From Firmicutes bacterium UBA1191 (GTDB taxonomy: Bacteria > Bacillota > Clostridia > Peptostreptococcales > Anaerovoracaceae), in assembly GCA_002310095.1 (NCBI GenBank), contig DBYH01000016.1:1-55751 (forward strand): a stretch of 55,751 bases of DNA, given 5' to 3'. The notes under the pieces were generated by a model. That model saw only the letters and a list, made by a program, of their open reading frames with translations. It was not told the DNA's origin and did no database searches. A program made the translations under genes and the position numbers. Positions 7,159 through 14,289 of the stretch are shown one piece after another (position 1 is the stretch's first letter; every line of letters begins with the position of its first letter).

Positions 7159-8109
7159 ATGAAACAGCAGTTAAAAGGCGAAGGTTTACTGTTTCTGGCA
7201 GCTCTCATCTGGGGAGTGTCTTTTGTTTTCCAGAAAACAGGCATGAGCTACGTGGGACCGATGACTTTCGGTCTCATGCGCTTCTCCATCGGCACCCTCG
7301 CCACACTGCCCTTCGTCTTCATATACGACAGTTACTGCAAAAGCAAGGGCCTCGATGTCATGAGTTTCACAGACAGGACCATGCTCAAGGCAGGTATCCT
7401 GACTGGACTTGCCAACTTCGGTCTCAGTTCCCTGCAGCAGATCGGCCTGGTCTACACCACGGCCGGCAAAGCGGGATTCATTTCGGCCATGTACGTTGCC
7501 TGCGTCCCGATAATCATGATCTTTCTCAGGCGCAAAGTGCGGCGTCTCACCTGGCTCTGCATTGCCTTTGCCCTGGTCGGACTGTACCTGCTCTGCATGA
7601 CGGGCTCCGCCGGAGAGTTTCTGCACATGCAGCTGGGCGACGGGCTCGTTCTGCTGAGCTGCGTATTCTCCGCCATTGAGATCCTGCTGATCGATCACTA
7701 CGCGGACAAAGTCAATCCGATGAAGCTGTCCTTCATGCAGTTCATTATCTCGGCGGTCCTGTCCGGCGTGTGTGCCTTTGCATTCGAAACCGTCGAACTG
7801 CAGGCCATCATCGACTGCCGGATCCCGATACTGTACACGGGGCTCCTGGAAATCGGCGCGGCCTACACCCTGCAGATCTTCGGACAGAAAACCGCTCCGC
7901 CTGTAATGGCGACGATCATCATGAGCCTGGAATCCGTCTTCGCGGTGCTGGCAGGCTCCATTTTCCTGCACGAGGTCATGAGCGGCCGCGAGATCACCGG
8001 CTGCGTGATCATGTTCATCGCCCTGCTCCTCGTACAGATAACCGACACACCTAAAACTACAGATTCAGCCGCTTCAACCGAAGGGCTTCAAAGGAGGCAA
8101 CATGACTGA
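7159..8109 (+). CDS. EamA/DMT-superfamily transporter
   Basis: A 316-residue transporter with ten predicted membrane helices in two EamA repeats (starts GEGLLFLAALIWGVSFVFQKTG). GGAAGGG precedes its ATG. Its last eight bases overlap the start of hslO, so the two are translationally coupled. The coupling to a redox chaperone is suggestive but not proof of a shared function. Substrate unknown. Confidence 0.87.
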   Translation: MKQQLKGEGLLFLAALIWGVSFVFQKTGMSYVGPMTFGLMRFSIGTLATLPFVFIYDSYCKSKGLDVMSFTDRTMLKAGILTGLANFGLSSLQQIGLVYTTAGKAGFISAMYVACVPIIMIFLRRKVRRLTWLCIAFALVGLYLLCMTGSAGEFLHMQLGDGLVLLSCVFSAIEILLIDHYADKVNPMKLSFMQFIISAVLSGVCAFAFETVELQAIIDCRIPILYTGLLEIGAAYTLQIFGQKTAPPVMATIIMSLESVFAVLAGSIFLHEVMSGREITGCVIMFIALLLVQITDTPKTTDSAASTEGLQRRQHD

Positions 8110-9019
8110 CCACATAGTACGCGCAACCGCTGCGCAGGAACACATCCGCGCATTCGCCGTCGACTCGACGGACACAGTTGCAAAAGCAAGAGAACTTCAC
8201 ATGACTTTCCCTGTTGTGACGGCCGCTCTCGGACGTCTCCTGTCCGCCGGCGCCATGATGGGTTCCATGATGAAGGGCGATAAGGACCTGATTACTCTGA
8301 CAGTCAAAGGCGATGGTCCTGTAGGCAGCATAACAGTCACCGCCGACTCCCACGGCAACGTCAAAGGCTTCCCGGCCAACCCTGCCGTGGACATCCCGGT
8401 CCGCGAGGATCCTGCCAGCGGCGCTCAGAAGCTGGACGTAGGCGGCGCCATAGGCAAAGGCATGCTGACTGTCAGCATGGACCTTGGCCTGAAAGAGCCT
8501 TACAACGGACAGGTCGAACTGCAGACCGGCGAGATCGGCGAAGACCTGGCCTACTACTTCACAGTATCCGAACAGACACCGAGCGCAGTGGCCCTCGGCG
8601 TAATGATAGATAAGGACAGCAGCGTTCTTCACTCCGGCGGCTTCATCATCCAGCTCATGCCGGACGCATCCGAAGAAGTGATTGCCGCTCTTGAAGCGTC
8701 CCTTGCCGAACTTGAACCTGTGACCACACTCATGGAGCGCGGTCTAGGACCTGAAGACATCCTCCGCCTCGTTCTTGGCGATCTGGACCTGGTCATTACC
8801 GAGACCAAGCCTATCCGTTTCTACTGCAACTGCTCACGCGAGCGCATTTCCCTCGCCCTCGCCACCCTGAGCACGGCGGATCTCGAATCTATCATTGCCG
8901 ACGGAGAAGACATAGAAGTCAAATGCCACTTCTGCAACTCCGCCTACACATTCAGCACGGAGGAACTGCAGGCGATACTGGAGCAACGCATAAATGCTTC
9001 GACGGAGGAAACAGATTAA
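8102..9019 (+). CDS. hslO: Hsp33 redox-regulated chaperone
   Basis: Holdase chaperone activated by oxidative unfolding. The 305-residue length and the N-terminal domain (VTAALGRLLSAGAMMGSMMKGD) match Hsp33. The C-terminal zinc/redox switch is complete: Cys242 and Cys244 (FYCNCS) and Cys275 and Cys278 (KCHFC). AGGAGG lies just inside the end of the upstream exporter gene. A terminator follows at 9032-9066. In an anaerobe it probably protects proteins during oxygen exposure. Confidence 0.95.
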   Translation: MTDHIVRATAAQEHIRAFAVDSTDTVAKARELHMTFPVVTAALGRLLSAGAMMGSMMKGDKDLITLTVKGDGPVGSITVTADSHGNVKGFPANPAVDIPVREDPASGAQKLDVGGAIGKGMLTVSMDLGLKEPYNGQVELQTGEIGEDLAYYFTVSEQTPSAVALGVMIDKDSSVLHSGGFIIQLMPDASEEVIAALEASLAELEPVTTLMERGLGPEDILRLVLGDLDLVITETKPIRFYCNCSRERISLALATLSTADLESIIADGEDIEVKCHFCNSAYTFSTEELQAILEQRINASTEETD

Positions 9020-9031
9020 TTATCAATAATT

Positions 9032-9066
9032 CGCAGCGCCTCTTAATACGATGCGCTGTGTTTTTA
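9032..9066 (+). terminator. hslO terminator
   Basis: CGCAGCGC (9032-9039) pairs with GCGCTGTG (9053-9060) with one G-U pair. The loop is 13 nt and TTTTTAT follows. Confidence 0.75.
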
Positions 9067-9098
9067 TCGTAATAAAATGTTATATTTTGGGATTATTG

Positions 9099-9127
9099 TT
9101 TATATTTGTAATCAAAAGTGATATACT
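9099..9127 (+). promoter_or_regulatory. promoter of the orphan gene / array unit
   Basis: TTTATA at 9099-9104 and TATACT at 9122-9127 are 17 bp apart, and the -10 is extended (TGATATACT). The predicted start near 9134 gives a leader of ~29 nt before the ATG at 9163. It lies after the hslO terminator, so the locus has its own promoter. Confidence 0.65.
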
Positions 9128-9162
9128 GCTTTTGCTTAATTCTATACAAAAGGGGGTTCATA

Positions 9163-9723
9163 ATGGTGAAAGGAAAACAACACATTCTATTCCCTCCGGC
9201 TCTGTCCGGTGCGGAAATTGATTCAGTTAACAATTGTCTAAACCGTTATCTCAAGAGCATTATCAAAGAGATTCACGATCTGCCAAATGGACAACTGTAT
9301 GTTCGCTATCGAAATAATACACCAAATTTCTGCAACTACTCCGACAATAGAATAAAGGGGATAACGCGAAGGCCTGACCTTGTTCATAAACTTGCCAGAA
9401 GGAGATTCCTGCTTTTGCAAGTTCCTTTATTAAAACAAATCCTTCATTCTGGTTGGACACCTGAAGTCAAAACTTCCGTTAAACATATAAACGCTGAAAT
9501 CAACGAAATGCTGTCAGAGTTTGAGAGTGCGGGTCTGCTAATTGGCCGGGAAGTCTTTCTATCTTTCGAGCATGACACGAAAGATGTAAAGCTAATAATG
9601 AAAATCGTTATTCAGATGCTTATTTCAAATCCTGGTGACAATCGTTACCTGATCTATGCGGCACAGAATGCCGGCTGTAATGTGAAAGAACCTTCTCCAA
9701 TTCGCTCTACAGGCCTTCGCTGA
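9163..9723 (+). CDS. orphan protein preceding the alternating repeat array
   Basis: A 186-residue basic, soluble-looking protein. AGGGGG sits 6 bp before the chosen ATG. The part around residues 25-75 (KEIHDLPNGQLYVRYRNNTPNF..., KGITRRPDLVHKLARRRFLLLQ) resembles, from memory, the N-terminal region of a widespread uncharacterized clostridial family of about 300 residues, often followed by a nuclease-like C-terminal domain. Here that C-terminal domain is missing and the protein ends in PSPIRSTGLR. It has many Arg/Lys residues, which would suit nucleic-acid binding. Its stop lies 6 bp before the first site of the 9730-10017 array, in the same transcription unit. GC content is clearly lower than in the neighbours, suggesting acquisition. 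No function is assigned. Confidence 0.7.
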   Translation: MVKGKQHILFPPALSGAEIDSVNNCLNRYLKSIIKEIHDLPNGQLYVRYRNNTPNFCNYSDNRIKGITRRPDLVHKLARRRFLLLQVPLLKQILHSGWTPEVKTSVKHINAEINEMLSEFESAGLLIGREVFLSFEHDTKDVKLIMKIVIQMLISNPGDNRYLIYAAQNAGCNVKEPSPIRSTGLR

Positions 9724-9729
9724 AGACAT

Positions 9730-10017
9730 TTGTCAAAAGAGCGTATGTAATCGCCCTTTGTTTTGACTTTTGCCTGGATAATTGATGTTTTTTGTCAAAA
9801 CATCGTTGCTTTTTGCCGAGGCTTTTGACAATTATCGGTTTTTTCAACCATACTTGTCAAAACAGCACACGCTTTTAACACTACTTTTGACAACTGAACT
9901 CTGAAACAACGAGTTTTGTCAAAACAAGGCTTGCTATTCTCCCTTCCTTTGACAAATAGCCGATAAGACATCTACTATTGTCAAAACAACGGACTGAAAC
10001 GATTGTTTTTTTGACAA
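9730..10017 (+). repeat. array of ten 9-bp sites in alternating orientation, 22-nt unique spacers
   Basis: Sites start at 9730, 9761, 9792, 9823, 9854, 9885, 9916, 9947, 9978 and 10009: exactly every 31 bp. Odd sites read TTGTCAAAA and even sites the reverse complement TTTTGACAA. Only the second (TTTTGACTT) and eighth (CTTTGACAA) differ. The nine intervening 22-nt spacers show no similarity to one another, except that the base after TTGTCAAAA is usually C and the next A. Every spacer is thus framed by an inverted repeat. The array fills the gap between the orphan gene and a terminator. Ten sites with no indel in pitch cannot be chance. Confidence 0.95.
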
Positions 10018-10040
10018 ATAGATAATTACACCAATATAAA

Positions 10041-10072
10041 ACCCCGGTGCTCTACTTGCATCGGGGTTTTTA
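10041..10072. terminator. terminator of the array transcript, also usable for groEL
   Basis: ACCCCGGTGC (10041-10050) pairs with GCATCGGGGT (10058-10067) over ten base pairs with one G-U. TTTTTAT follows on the plus strand and TTTTATATT on the minus strand. Confidence 0.85.
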
Positions 10073-10113
10073 TAAAATGTGTTCTATGGATTACGTGTCG
10101 AACAATGAACCGC

Positions 10114-11751
10114 TTACATCATGCCGCCCATTCCGCCCATTCCGCCGCCGCCCATGGCTGGCATTGGAGGCAGGTCTTCCTTGATGTCGGTCACGCCCGC
10201 TTCAGTGGTCAGCAGCATTGCTGATGCTGAAGCCGCGTTCTGCAGAGCTGATCTGGTAACCTTGGCCGGGTCAACGATACCGGCGTTGATCATGTCGACG
10301 TACTCTTCGCTTGAAGCGTTGAATCCGGTTCCCTCAGGGCTCTCCTTGACCTGTGCTACGACTACGCTGCCTTCATATCCGGCGTTCTCGGCGATCTGTC
10401 TTACAGGCTCCTCCAGAGCTCTCACGATGATCTGTCCGCCTGTCTTGGCGTCGCCTTCAAGACCGTCAACGTAAGCAGATACTGCAGGGATGGCGTTTAC
10501 GAGAGCTACACCGCCGCCGGCAACGATGCCTTCCTCAACGGCTGCCTTTGTAGCGTTGAGAGCGTCTTCAATTCTGAGCTTTCTCTCCTTCAGTTCAGTC
10601 TCAGTAGCAGCGCCGACCTTGATGACCGCAACGCCGCCCGCCATCTTGGCGAGTCTCTCCTGAGTCTTCTCTCTGTCAAAGTCTGAAGTAGTCTGCTCGA
10701 TCTGAGCCTTGATGGCGCTGATTCTGGATTCGATATCCTCCGGAGCTCCGCCGCCTCCTACGATGACAGTGTTCTCCTTGTCAACCTTGACAGTAGCGGC
10801 TGTACCCAGCATGTCGAGGGTAGCTTCCTTGAGCTCGTATCCCAGGTCGCTTGAGATGACTGTAGCGCCTGTCAGGACAGCGATGTCTTCGAGCATTGCC
10901 TTTCTTCTCTCGCCGAAGCCAGGAGCCTTGACCGCAACGCAGTCGAATACGCCCTTGAGCTTGTTGACGATGATTGTCGCCAGAGCTTCGCCTTCCAGAT
11001 CGTCGCAGATGATGAACAGCTTGCCGCCGGCCTGAACAACCTGCTCAAGCAAAGGCAGCAGATCCTGTATGTTGTTGATCTTCTTATCAGTGATCAGGAT
11101 GTAAGGATTCTCCGAAACGGCTTCCATCTTCTCAGTGTCGGTTACCATGTAAGGTGAGAAGTAGCCTCTGTCGAACTGCATACCCTCGACAACGTCCAGG
11201 GTCGTTCCCATTGACTTGGATTCCTCAACGGTGATGACTCCGTCCTTGCCGACCTTGTCCATGGCCTCAGCGATGAGTCCGCCGATCTCCTCGTCAGCCG
11301 CTGAAACTGAAGCGACGTTGGCGATGGATTCGGAAGTGCTTACTTCCTGTGACAGTCTCTTGATCTCGTCTACCGCTACATCGACCGCGCCCGCGATACC
11401 TCTCTTAAGTACCATCGGATTGGCGCCCGCGGCGACATTTTTGAATCCTTCTCTGATGATGATCTGTGCGAGCAGTGTGGCTGTAGTTGTGCCGTCGCCT
11501 GCGACGTCGTTTGTCTTCGTCGCGACTTCCTTAACCAGCTGCGCGCCCATATTTTCTACCGGGTCCTCGAGCTCGATCTCACGGGCGATGGTCACTCCGT
11601 CGTTGGTGATCATCGGTGAACCGAAAGTCTTGCTGAGAAGAACGTTTCTTCCCTTAGGTCCCAGTGTGATCTTCACTGTGTCAGCCAGCTTGTCGACGCC
11701 TGCCTGAAGCGCTCTTCTGGCCTCTTCTCCGTAATGTAATTCCTTAGCCAT
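10114..11751 (-). CDS. groEL: GroEL chaperonin
   Basis: The 60-kDa chaperonin subunit; 14 copies form the folding chamber capped by GroES. At 545 residues it is full length, starts MAKELHYGEEARRALQAG, carries the conserved GDGTTTATLLA nucleotide-binding motif and ends in the usual Gly-Met tail (GGGMGGMGGMM). A ribosome binding site AGGAGG precedes it. It is 17 bp downstream of groES in a CIRCE-controlled operon. Confidence 0.98.
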   Translation of the reverse strand: MAKELHYGEEARRALQAGVDKLADTVKITLGPKGRNVLLSKTFGSPMITNDGVTIAREIELEDPVENMGAQLVKEVATKTNDVAGDGTTTATLLAQIIIREGFKNVAAGANPMVLKRGIAGAVDVAVDEIKRLSQEVSTSESIANVASVSAADEEIGGLIAEAMDKVGKDGVITVEESKSMGTTLDVVEGMQFDRGYFSPYMVTDTEKMEAVSENPYILITDKKINNIQDLLPLLEQVVQAGGKLFIICDDLEGEALATIIVNKLKGVFDCVAVKAPGFGERRKAMLEDIAVLTGATVISSDLGYELKEATLDMLGTAATVKVDKENTVIVGGGGAPEDIESRISAIKAQIEQTTSDFDREKTQERLAKMAGGVAVIKVGAATETELKERKLRIEDALNATKAAVEEGIVAGGGVALVNAIPAVSAYVDGLEGDAKTGGQIIVRALEEPVRQIAENAGYEGSVVVAQVKESPEGTGFNASSEEYVDMINAGIVDPAKVTRSALQNAASASAMLLTTEAGVTDIKEDLPPMPAMGGGGMGGMGGMM

Positions 11752-11768
11752 ATGTCATATACCTCCTT

Positions 11769-12056
11769 TTATTCGACCACTGCCAGAATGTCTCTCTGGT
11801 CGAGGATTATCACTTCTTCGCCGTTATACTTAACTTCCGTCCCGGCATACTTGCTGAAAATAACCTTGTCGCCTTCGGAAAGTTCCATCTTGACGTCCTC
11901 TGTTCCAGGACCTACAGCAAGAACTTCCGCAACCTGCGGCTTTTCCTGGGCGCTGCCCGGAAGCACGATTCCGCTGGCCGTCGTCTCTTCGCTGGCGACT
12001 TCCTTGATAACTACCTTGGTGCCGAGTGGCTTGATTCCATAACTCATATCTGTCAT
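11769..12056 (-). CDS. groES: GroES co-chaperonin
   Basis: The 95-residue lid subunit of the GroEL chamber. It has the family core (IKPLGTKVVIKEV, ...GIVLPGSAQEKPQ in the mobile-loop region) and the C-terminal VIILDQRDILAVVE. It is the first gene of the groESL operon, with a promoter and a CIRCE operator directly upstream. Confidence 0.97.
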   Translation of the reverse strand: MTDMSYGIKPLGTKVVIKEVASEETTASGIVLPGSAQEKPQVAEVLAVGPGTEDVKMELSEGDKVIFSKYAGTEVKYNGEEVIILDQRDILAVVE

Positions 12057-12127
12057 CTCCTTTTTATTTTTCAGAGGCTCGCAAAAGCCCCATAATGTCG
12101 GTTCTCAATCCCTTCAGATTCCCCTTG

Positions 12128-12154
12128 TTAGCACTCCCTCTGTTTGAGTGCCAA
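12128..12154. promoter_or_regulatory. CIRCE element (HrcA operator)
   Basis: TTAGCACTC - nine bases - GAGTGCCAA matches the CIRCE consensus TTAGCACTC-N9-GAGTGCTAA with one mismatch. It lies about 70 bp before groES, which implies HrcA repression released by heat shock. hrcA is not in this window. Confidence 0.95.
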
Positions 12155-12158
12155 GTAT

Positions 12159-12187
12159 AATTTAACCCCATTCCCAACGTTTGTCAA
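12159..12187 (-). promoter_or_regulatory. groESL promoter
   Basis: On the minus strand a perfect TTGACA (12187-12182), 17 bp, then TAAATT, ahead of the CIRCE element. The arrangement is that of a sigma-A promoter under HrcA control. Confidence 0.7.
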
Positions 12188-12198
12188 CACCTTTATAT

Positions 12199-12255
12199 AA
12201 AAAATCTCCCACGCTGGAACGGGCCGATACACGGCGCGGTTGATTTCCGCGGGAG
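12199..12255 (-). terminator. terminator of the OGG glycosylase gene
   Basis: On the minus strand CTCCCGCG (12255-12248) pairs with CGTGGGAG (12213-12206), enclosing a 34-nt region. ATTTTTTATATAAAGG follows. Confidence 0.6.
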
Positions 12256-12305
12256 TCTGTGCAATCACAGGTAAAAATGCAAATACAGCAGCTAAAACCG
12301 GCTGT

Positions 12306-13100
12306 CTACCGGTCCATGTGTGTAATGTAATAAAAAAGGTACTGCTGAGCTATGCCGCCGTACGGCGCGAAGTGCTCGCAGGCGTATCGGTGCATGGCCT
12401 TTACGTCGCCCTCAGGGATGCCGTAAAGCTGGTTCATGACCCTCTTCATCCACACGTCCACCGGAAAGCTGTCCACTATGCCCAGACAGAACAGAGCCAC
12501 GCAGTTGGCGACCTTCGGGCCCACGCCCGGATACTTCCTCAGGGCCTCTACCGCCGCGGCTTCCTCCGCTCCGTAGAGCTTCTCCAGCTCCTCCGGCGCT
12601 TCGGCGACCATCCTGGCTGTCTCGATCAGGTACTTATCCCTGTATCCCAGCCTGCAGCAGGCCAGATCGGGTGTATCAACAGCGGCAAGTTCAGGTGCCG
12701 TCGGGAAGTGCCCGAAGACATCTGCCAGGGAGCTGATGCACTTCTTTATTCTCGGGATGTTGTTGTTCTGGGAAATGATGAAAGTGACCAGAGTCTCCCA
12801 CTTAGGCTGGTTCAGAATGCGGATACCGGCGCCGGCCTCTATTGCCTTTGCCATTACCGGGTCGCCGCAGGACAGTTTCTCCTTTATTTCCCCATAGTCG
12901 CGGTCCATGTCGAAGTAGAAGCGGAGATTGTCGATCTGCTCCGGCGTCTCCCAGATGCCGTCATCGTTGCGGAACCATCTGAAGCACTGGCCGCAGTCAA
13001 ACATCTGGCCCAGATCGAAGTCTTCCGATTTGAATCCTTCGAGTGAGGCCAGATCTGTTTCTTTGCCGTTTACAATTACTACTGTGTCTTCGCGTTTCAA
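12306..13100 (-). CDS. 8-oxoguanine DNA glycosylase, OGG1 type
   Basis: Base-excision repair enzyme of the helix-hairpin-helix GPD superfamily that removes 8-oxoguanine and nicks the strand. The 264-residue protein has an OGG N-terminal domain (DLGQMFDCGQCFRWF) and ISQNNNIPRIKK. The helix-hairpin-helix is YPGVGPKVANC with catalytic Lys196, followed by FPVDVWMKR with catalytic Asp215. It lacks a C-terminal iron-sulfur cluster, unlike MutY/Nth. It stands just downstream of the P-loop/Asp23 fusion gene and has its own terminator. Confidence 0.9.
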   Translation of the reverse strand: MKREDTVVIVNGKETDLASLEGFKSEDFDLGQMFDCGQCFRWFRNDDGIWETPEQIDNLRFYFDMDRDYGEIKEKLSCGDPVMAKAIEAGAGIRILNQPKWETLVTFIISQNNNIPRIKKCISSLADVFGHFPTAPELAAVDTPDLACCRLGYRDKYLIETARMVAEAPEELEKLYGAEEAAAVEALRKYPGVGPKVANCVALFCLGIVDSFPVDVWMKRVMNQLYGIPEGDVKAMHRYACEHFAPYGGIAQQYLFYYITHMDR

Positions 13101-13127
13101 GTGGATATGCCGCTCCTGTTCACATTG

Positions 13128-13955
13128 CTATACCACGTTCTTTACTACGATGTTCACCTTGTTGACGTTGAACGCAGTCATGCCTTCTATCTCGTCGGCC
13201 ACCCTCGTCTGGAAGGTCTCGACCTTCTTAGGGAGGTTTTCGCCGTACTCCATGTCGATGTCCATGTCCAGTTCGATACCCTCGTTGCGCATCTCCCTGT
13301 TCTCCTTGACTATGACGTTGTCGATGCCGCTGATGCTGCCGAAGTCAGCCCTTATGCACTCGATTATGTCTGACATAACCCTCTCGGAGATGTTGTACTT
13401 GCCCATGTAGCTGTAGGACGGACGTACTACGGACTTCTCCGCGTTGTCCTTCCAGTAGTCGCCCTTAGGGCCGAACTCCTTGAACAGTCTCATCGGCTTC
13501 ATGAAGTAGCCGGAGAACTGCTTGCGGAGCTGGAAGGTCGGGGCCGGGATTACGTGCTGGCCCATCTCCTTTCTCTGCTTGCGGGCGATGCCTCTCTCCT
13601 CTTCTGTGGTTATGTCCTCGATGTATATTCGCTCGGAAGGTTCAGGCAGCTCAAGGCGCGCGACGATCCTGTCGATCATCTCGTCAGAGGTGCCGATTAT
13701 GAGAATCGATTCCGGTTTCATGCGGGCGATGGACGCCTTTGCTTCCTCTGCTCTCTCGTCATCCGCGAATATGGCCGCCTTGACCGCGGTAATGATGGTG
13801 CGCTCACGCTTGGCCGAAATTCCGGAAATGACCTTGTTGCGGTAAATGAAAAGCCCGTCGTCGATAATTCCCTCTATGTTTTTTTCCTTGCACAGGTTGA
13901 TGGCCTGAAAACTTTTTCCGGTGCCGCTCCGACCTGATAACGAGTAAACTTTCAT
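13128..13955 (-). CDS. P-loop ATPase fused to an Asp23/Gls24-like domain
   Basis: A 275-residue protein with two parts. The N-terminal half begins with the Walker A GRSGTGKS (residues 8-15), with DDGLFIYRNK and ILIIGTSDEM following, as in small nucleotide-binding proteins. The C-terminal ~100 residues (YMGKYNISERVMSDIIECI to NVNKVNIVVKNVV) match the Asp23/DUF322 alkaline-shock fold, linked in Firmicutes to envelope stress and to proteins near the membrane. An ATP switch attached to an Asp23 scaffold is plausible, but the role is unknown. It is divergent from the ferredoxin gene. Confidence 0.75.
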   Translation of the reverse strand: MKVYSLSGRSGTGKSFQAINLCKEKNIEGIIDDGLFIYRNKVISGISAKRERTIITAVKAAIFADDERAEEAKASIARMKPESILIIGTSDEMIDRIVARLELPEPSERIYIEDITTEEERGIARKQRKEMGQHVIPAPTFQLRKQFSGYFMKPMRLFKEFGPKGDYWKDNAEKSVVRPSYSYMGKYNISERVMSDIIECIRADFGSISGIDNVIVKENREMRNEGIELDMDIDMEYGENLPKKVETFQTRVADEIEGMTAFNVNKVNIVVKNVV

Positions 13956-13967
13956 CTTGTATTCTTC

Positions 13968-13996
13968 TTGTATTCTTCCTGCTGCAATGCTATAAT
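13968..13996 (+). promoter_or_regulatory. ferredoxin promoter
   Basis: TTGTAT (13968-13973), 17 bp, TATAAT (13991-13996) with an extended TG. The -35 lies in the second copy of an 11-bp direct repeat TTGTATTCTTC (13957-13967 and 13968-13978). Confidence 0.75.
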
Positions 13997-14034
13997 CAAC
14001 TCGATAATTGCAGTTATTATAAGGAGGTAATGTA

Positions 14035-14202
14035 ATGGCTTATACAATCTCTGACGAATGCATCGCCTGTGGCGCTTGCAAAGACGAATGTCCGGTAGAA
14101 GCTATTTCAGAAGGCGACATCTATGCTATCGACGCCGACACTTGCATCGACTGCGGTGCCTGTGCAGAGGCATGTCCTGTAGATGCTCCTAAGGAAGGCT
14201 AG
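14035..14202 (+). CDS. 2[4Fe-4S] ferredoxin
   Basis: A 55-residue clostridial-type electron carrier. It has two cluster motifs CxxCxxCxxxCP: Cys9, 12, 15, 19 and Cys37, 40, 43, 47. AAGGAGG lies 7 bp before the ATG. Such ferredoxins serve pyruvate- and indolepyruvate-ferredoxin oxidoreductases and hydrogenases; IorAB, encoded in this window, is a plausible partner. It is a monocistronic unit between its own promoter and a strong terminator. Confidence 0.97.
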   Translation: MAYTISDECIACGACKDECPVEAISEGDIYAIDADTCIDCGACAEACPVDAPKEG

Positions 14203-14226
14203 TTTCTAACACGGGAACGTAATTCT

Positions 14227-14262
14227 ATGACCGCTTCACAACAGAAGCGGTCATTTAATTTT
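14227..14262 (+). terminator. ferredoxin terminator
   Basis: Perfect 11-bp stem ATGACCGCTTC / GAAGCGGTCAT (14227-14237 and 14244-14254) with a 6-nt loop, then TTAATTTT. Confidence 0.85.
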
Positions 14263-14289
14263 AAACGTTATTTCGCGCGCCGCGCTTTA

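Noticed and set aside
9730..10017. The array read as a CRISPR
   Set aside because: Conserved units are only 9 bp and alternate in orientation, the spacers are 22 nt, and no cas genes are near.
9761..10017. TTGACA within the array as a row of -35 promoter elements
   Set aside because: No consistent -10 hexamer follows at 16-18 bp; the exact 31-bp pitch and the mirror-image sites are not explained by promoters.
13957..13978. Direct repeat TTGTATTCTTC before the ferredoxin gene as a regulator site
   Set aside because: The second copy is simply the -35 region and the tract is low-complexity T/C; no dyad or third copy is present.
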